This document shows positions 5,160 to 6,912 of a stretch of DNA of 6,912 nucleotides, in pieces (positions within the stretch are counted from its first letter, which is position 1; each line of letters begins with the position of its first letter). This DNA comes from an uncultured Lachnospiraceae bacterium (GTDB lineage Bacteria > Bacillota > Clostridia > Lachnospirales > Lachnospiraceae). Where the stretch lies: contig OMSM01000296.1 in the NCBI GenBank assembly GCA_900313745.1, positions 1 to 6,912 on the forward strand, written 5' to 3'. Both the position numbers and the translations under genes were made by a program. The notes beneath the pieces were generated by a model. The model was not told where the DNA came from. It saw nothing but the letters and a program-made list of their open reading frames with translations, and did no database searches.

Positions 5160-6707
5160 TTAATTCTCGTTATCCTCCAGTGCCGTTCTCCTGGGCACCA
5201 GAACCTTCTCATTGTAGCAGTCGAACGCGCCGTCCACGATCTTCCTGTCCGGCTTAGGAGTAACCAGCGAGATAACGGGGACAATCACCAGTCCGGCGAT
5301 CATGCAGAACGCGCCGGCGTTGATCGGAGACTGCAGCAGCTTCGGGAAGGAGGAGCGCACGAACATGTTGGCGAGCATCACGACAGTGGAGAAAACAAAG
5401 CTGCACCAGACGGCAATCCTGCTGGTACCCTTCCAGTAAAGCCCATAGAGGAAGGGGGCGAGGAAGGCACCGGCAAGGGCGCCCCAGGATACACCCATCA
5501 GCTGGGCGATGAAGGTGACATTGGAGCGGTACTGGATGATGGCGATGACGACGGAGATCGCGACGAAGACGATGATCAGGGCGCGCATCACGGAAACCTG
5601 CTTCTTCTCGTCCATATCCTTGATCACCCTTCCTTTCAGCAGATCCAGCGTCAGGGTGGAGCTGGAGGTCAGTACCAGCGAGGACAGGGTGGACATGGAC
5701 GCGGAGAGCACAAGAATCACCACGACAGCGATGAGGATGTCCGAGAGTCCCGAGAGCATCGCGGGGATGATGGAGTCATAACCGCCGGACGCGATGTCCA
5801 CGCGGTCGGAGAAAAGCCTTCCGAAGCCGCCGAGGAAGTAGCATCCGCCCGCGACGACAAAGGCGAAGAAGGTGGAAATGATCGTGCCTGCCGCGATGGA
5901 TTTCTCACTCTTTATCGCGTAAAACTTCTGGACCATTTGGGGAAGTCCCCAGGTGCCCAGGGAGGTCAGGATGACCACGCCGAGAAGGCTTAAGGGGTCA
6001 GGGCCGAAGAAGGAGTTGAACGCGCCGGGAGCGGTCGAGACCGCCTCATCCGTCACCTCCGCGAGGCCGTTTAGTGCGGCGAGGAAACCTCCCTGGCTCT
6101 TCAGCACGGAACCGATGACCGCCACGATGCCGAAGAGCATGATGATTCCCTGCACGAAGTCATTGATCGCAGTCGCCATGTAGCCTCCGGCGATGACGTA
6201 GACGCCGGTGAGGACGGCCATGACGATGACGCATACCGAGTAGTCGATATTGAAGGCCATTCCGAAGAGCCTGGACAGGCCGTTGTACAGCGAAGCAGTA
6301 TAAGGGATGAGGAAGATGAAGGTAATCACGGAGGCTGCGACCTTGAGGGCCGGGCTGTCAAACCTGGTCTCGAAGAACTGCGGCATGGTGGCCGAGTTCA
6401 GGTGCTGCGTCATGATTCTGGTGCGCCTTCCGAGAATTACCCAGGCTAAGAGGGATCCGATCAGCGCATTGCCGATGCCGACCCAGGTGCTGGCGATACC
6501 GAACTTCCAGCCGAACTGTCCTGCGTATCCGACGAAGATAACCGCCGAGAAGTAAGACGTTCCGTAAGCAAATGCCGTAAGCCAGGGACCCACGGAGCGG
6601 CCGCCGAGGACGAAGCCGCTAACGTCCGTGGCGTTCCGCCGGCAGTAGAGCCCGATTCCGATCATCGCGGAGAAAAAGACCAGAAGAAGCAGTATTTTGA
6701 CAACCAT
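5160..6707 (-). CDS. Sodium:solute symporter (SSS family), substrate unknown
   Basis: This integral membrane transporter of 515 residues is the usual length for the SSS family (PutP, PanF and SGLT relatives), which couple Na+ entry to uptake of an organic solute. TM1 begins immediately (KILLLLVFFSAMIGIGLYCRR), with no cleavable signal peptide. It is followed by the family's GFVLGGRSVGPWLTAFAYGT (31-50) and SYFSAVIFVGYAGQFGW. The core motif GGYMATAINDFVQGIIM is at 174-190, and the Ser/Thr-rich VLSASMSTLSSLVLTSSST (333-351) lies where TM8 supplies the second Na+ site. About 13 hydrophobic segments can be drawn. A short, charged C-terminal tail follows the last helix. The start ATG has AAGGGAGG (6718-6725) ten bases upstream. 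The amidohydrolase begins seven bases after the stop, so transport and hydrolysis are probably linked. Motifs do not tell proline, pantothenate, sugar or carboxylate apart, so no gene name is given. Confidence 0.92.
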   Translation of the reverse strand: MVVKILLLLVFFSAMIGIGLYCRRNATDVSGFVLGGRSVGPWLTAFAYGTSYFSAVIFVGYAGQFGWKFGIASTWVGIGNALIGSLLAWVILGRRTRIMTQHLNSATMPQFFETRFDSPALKVAASVITFIFLIPYTASLYNGLSRLFGMAFNIDYSVCVIVMAVLTGVYVIAGGYMATAINDFVQGIIMLFGIVAVIGSVLKSQGGFLAALNGLAEVTDEAVSTAPGAFNSFFGPDPLSLLGVVILTSLGTWGLPQMVQKFYAIKSEKSIAAGTIISTFFAFVVAGGCYFLGGFGRLFSDRVDIASGGYDSIIPAMLSGLSDILIAVVVILVLSASMSTLSSLVLTSSSTLTLDLLKGRVIKDMDEKKQVSVMRALIIVFVAISVVIAIIQYRSNVTFIAQLMGVSWGALAGAFLAPFLYGLYWKGTSRIAVWCSFVFSTVVMLANMFVRSSFPKLLQSPINAGAFCMIAGLVIVPVISLVTPKPDRKIVDGAFDCYNEKVLVPRRTALEDNEN

Positions 6708-6788
6708 GATGTTTGTTCCTCCCTTATCCTGTCCGGTGTAAATTCTGCGTGCCTTAAGCGGGTTCAGGCCGGGCAGAGTTTTTGCCGC

Positions 6789-6824
6789 AGCGCTTTAACG
6801 CTTAAAAGCGTTTATGTGTTAAAG
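6789..6824. promoter_or_regulatory. Operator-like cluster of direct and inverted repeats upstream of the symporter
   Basis: The bases CGCTTTAA (6791-6798) and CGCTTAAA (6799-6806) form an 8-bp tandem near-repeat. AACGCTT (6797-6803) and AAGCGTT (6806-6812) make an inverted repeat with a two-base centre. CTTTAAC (6793-6799) and GTTAAAG (6818-6824) form a wider inverted repeat around it. The cluster lies 82 to 117 bases upstream of the symporter start, just downstream of a possible minus-strand -10 element, where a repressor would block transcription. It could instead fold in the leader RNA. The regulator is not in the window. Confidence 0.45.
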
Positions 6825-6825
6825 G

Positions 6826-6851
6826 ATAATACCTTGCGCTGTATATTGCAA
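6826..6851 (-). promoter_or_regulatory. Possible promoter for the symporter-led operon
   Basis: On the minus strand TATTAT (6831-6826) is a fair -10 box, and TTGCAA (6851-6846) is the nearest -35-like match. The 14-base spacing is short, while TTGGAC (6858-6853) would give 21 bases, which is long. On the plus strand the same stretch offers TTAAAA (6802-6807), 17 bases, then GATAAT (6825-6830), so transcription in the other direction is also conceivable. This is the only AT-rich intergenic stretch ahead of the four minus-strand genes. Exact boxes are uncertain. Confidence 0.3.
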
Positions 6852-6889
6852 CGTCCAAAGAGAAAAAGGATTGCACTTCGTGAGGAACA

Positions 6890-6912
6890 AAACAGGGCCG
6901 CCCCAAAGGAGC
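6890..6912. terminator. Probable left arm of an intrinsic terminator cut by the window edge
   Basis: The last bases, AAAACAGGGCCGCCCC followed by AAAGGAGC, have the same build as the left arm of the complete terminator at 2276-2311: an A-rich run, then CAGGGCNGCC. If the missing bases include GGGGCGGCCCTG, this closes a long GC-rich hairpin whose minus-strand tail would be TTTTGTTCC, ending a minus-strand gene upstream of the symporter. The competing reading is that AAAGGAG (6905-6911) is the ribosome binding site of a divergent plus-strand gene starting just outside. Only half the structure can be seen. Confidence 0.35.

Noticed and set aside
5153..5284. N-terminal extension of the amidohydrolase to 5284
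   Set aside because: These 44 residues overlap the symporter's coding end, are Arg/Trp/Ser-rich, and precede the HxH strand with which the family normally begins.
6708..6912. Small unannotated gene in the 205-base gap
   Set aside because: I saw no frame with a ribosome binding site and plausible protein sequence in it; the content is AT-rich repeats and promoter-like elements.
1..6912. Mobile element, CRISPR array, tRNA or rRNA
   Set aside because: No regularly spaced repeats, transposase or integrase motifs, terminal inverted repeats or tRNA-like cloverleaf segments were found on either strand.

Overview
The window reads as part of a chromosome from a GC-rich (high-50s percent by eye) anaerobic Firmicute. 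Clostridia, and perhaps Lachnospiraceae, is my best guess. It rests on the indolepyruvate oxidoreductase / phenylacetate-CoA ligase / ACT-protein gene order, the strong GGAGG-type ribosome binding sites, the single-chain NAD-type TyrA and the DAHP synthase with an N-terminal ferredoxin-like domain. No phage, insertion sequence, CRISPR, tRNA or rRNA is visible, and almost all of the sequence is coding.

Layout: two converging transcription units meet at a strong bidirectional terminator (2276-2311). The plus-strand unit (1-2244) holds the 3' end of iorB (indolepyruvate:ferredoxin oxidoreductase beta subunit), paaK (arylacetate-CoA ligase) and a small tandem ACT-domain protein. The minus-strand unit, read from right to left, holds an SSS-family sodium:solute symporter (6707-5160), a COG2159-type amidohydrolase (5152-4244), aroF (DAHP synthase, 4184-3177) and tyrA (prephenate dehydrogenase, 3161-2328). 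The gaps are 7, 59 and 15 bases, which suits one operon, although a perfect hairpin directly after the amidohydrolase stop may separate it from aroF-tyrA. The 205 bases upstream of the symporter are non-coding and carry a cluster of AT-rich direct and inverted repeats beside a possible promoter. The last bases look like the left arm of another terminator cut by the window edge.

How the genes may work together: aroF and tyrA are the entry and tyrosine-branch steps of de novo aromatic amino acid synthesis. IorAB with PaaK interconverts aryl acids, aryl-acetyl-CoA and aryl-pyruvates. Because PaaK spends ATP to AMP to make the CoA ester, the set fits salvage of phenylacetate or indoleacetate into aromatic amino acids by reductive carboxylation at least as well as fermentation of those amino acids. 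The ACT protein is a plausible aromatic amino acid sensor for the unit. The symporter/amidohydrolase pair has no assignable substrate. Its position ahead of aroF-tyrA raises the possibility of an aromatic or carboxylate substrate, but that is inference only. I found nothing that clearly forms a new defence or mobile system. The points most worth following are the ACT protein, the symporter/amidohydrolase pair with its inserted loop, the operator-like repeats, and a strong excess of the hexamer CTTAAG.
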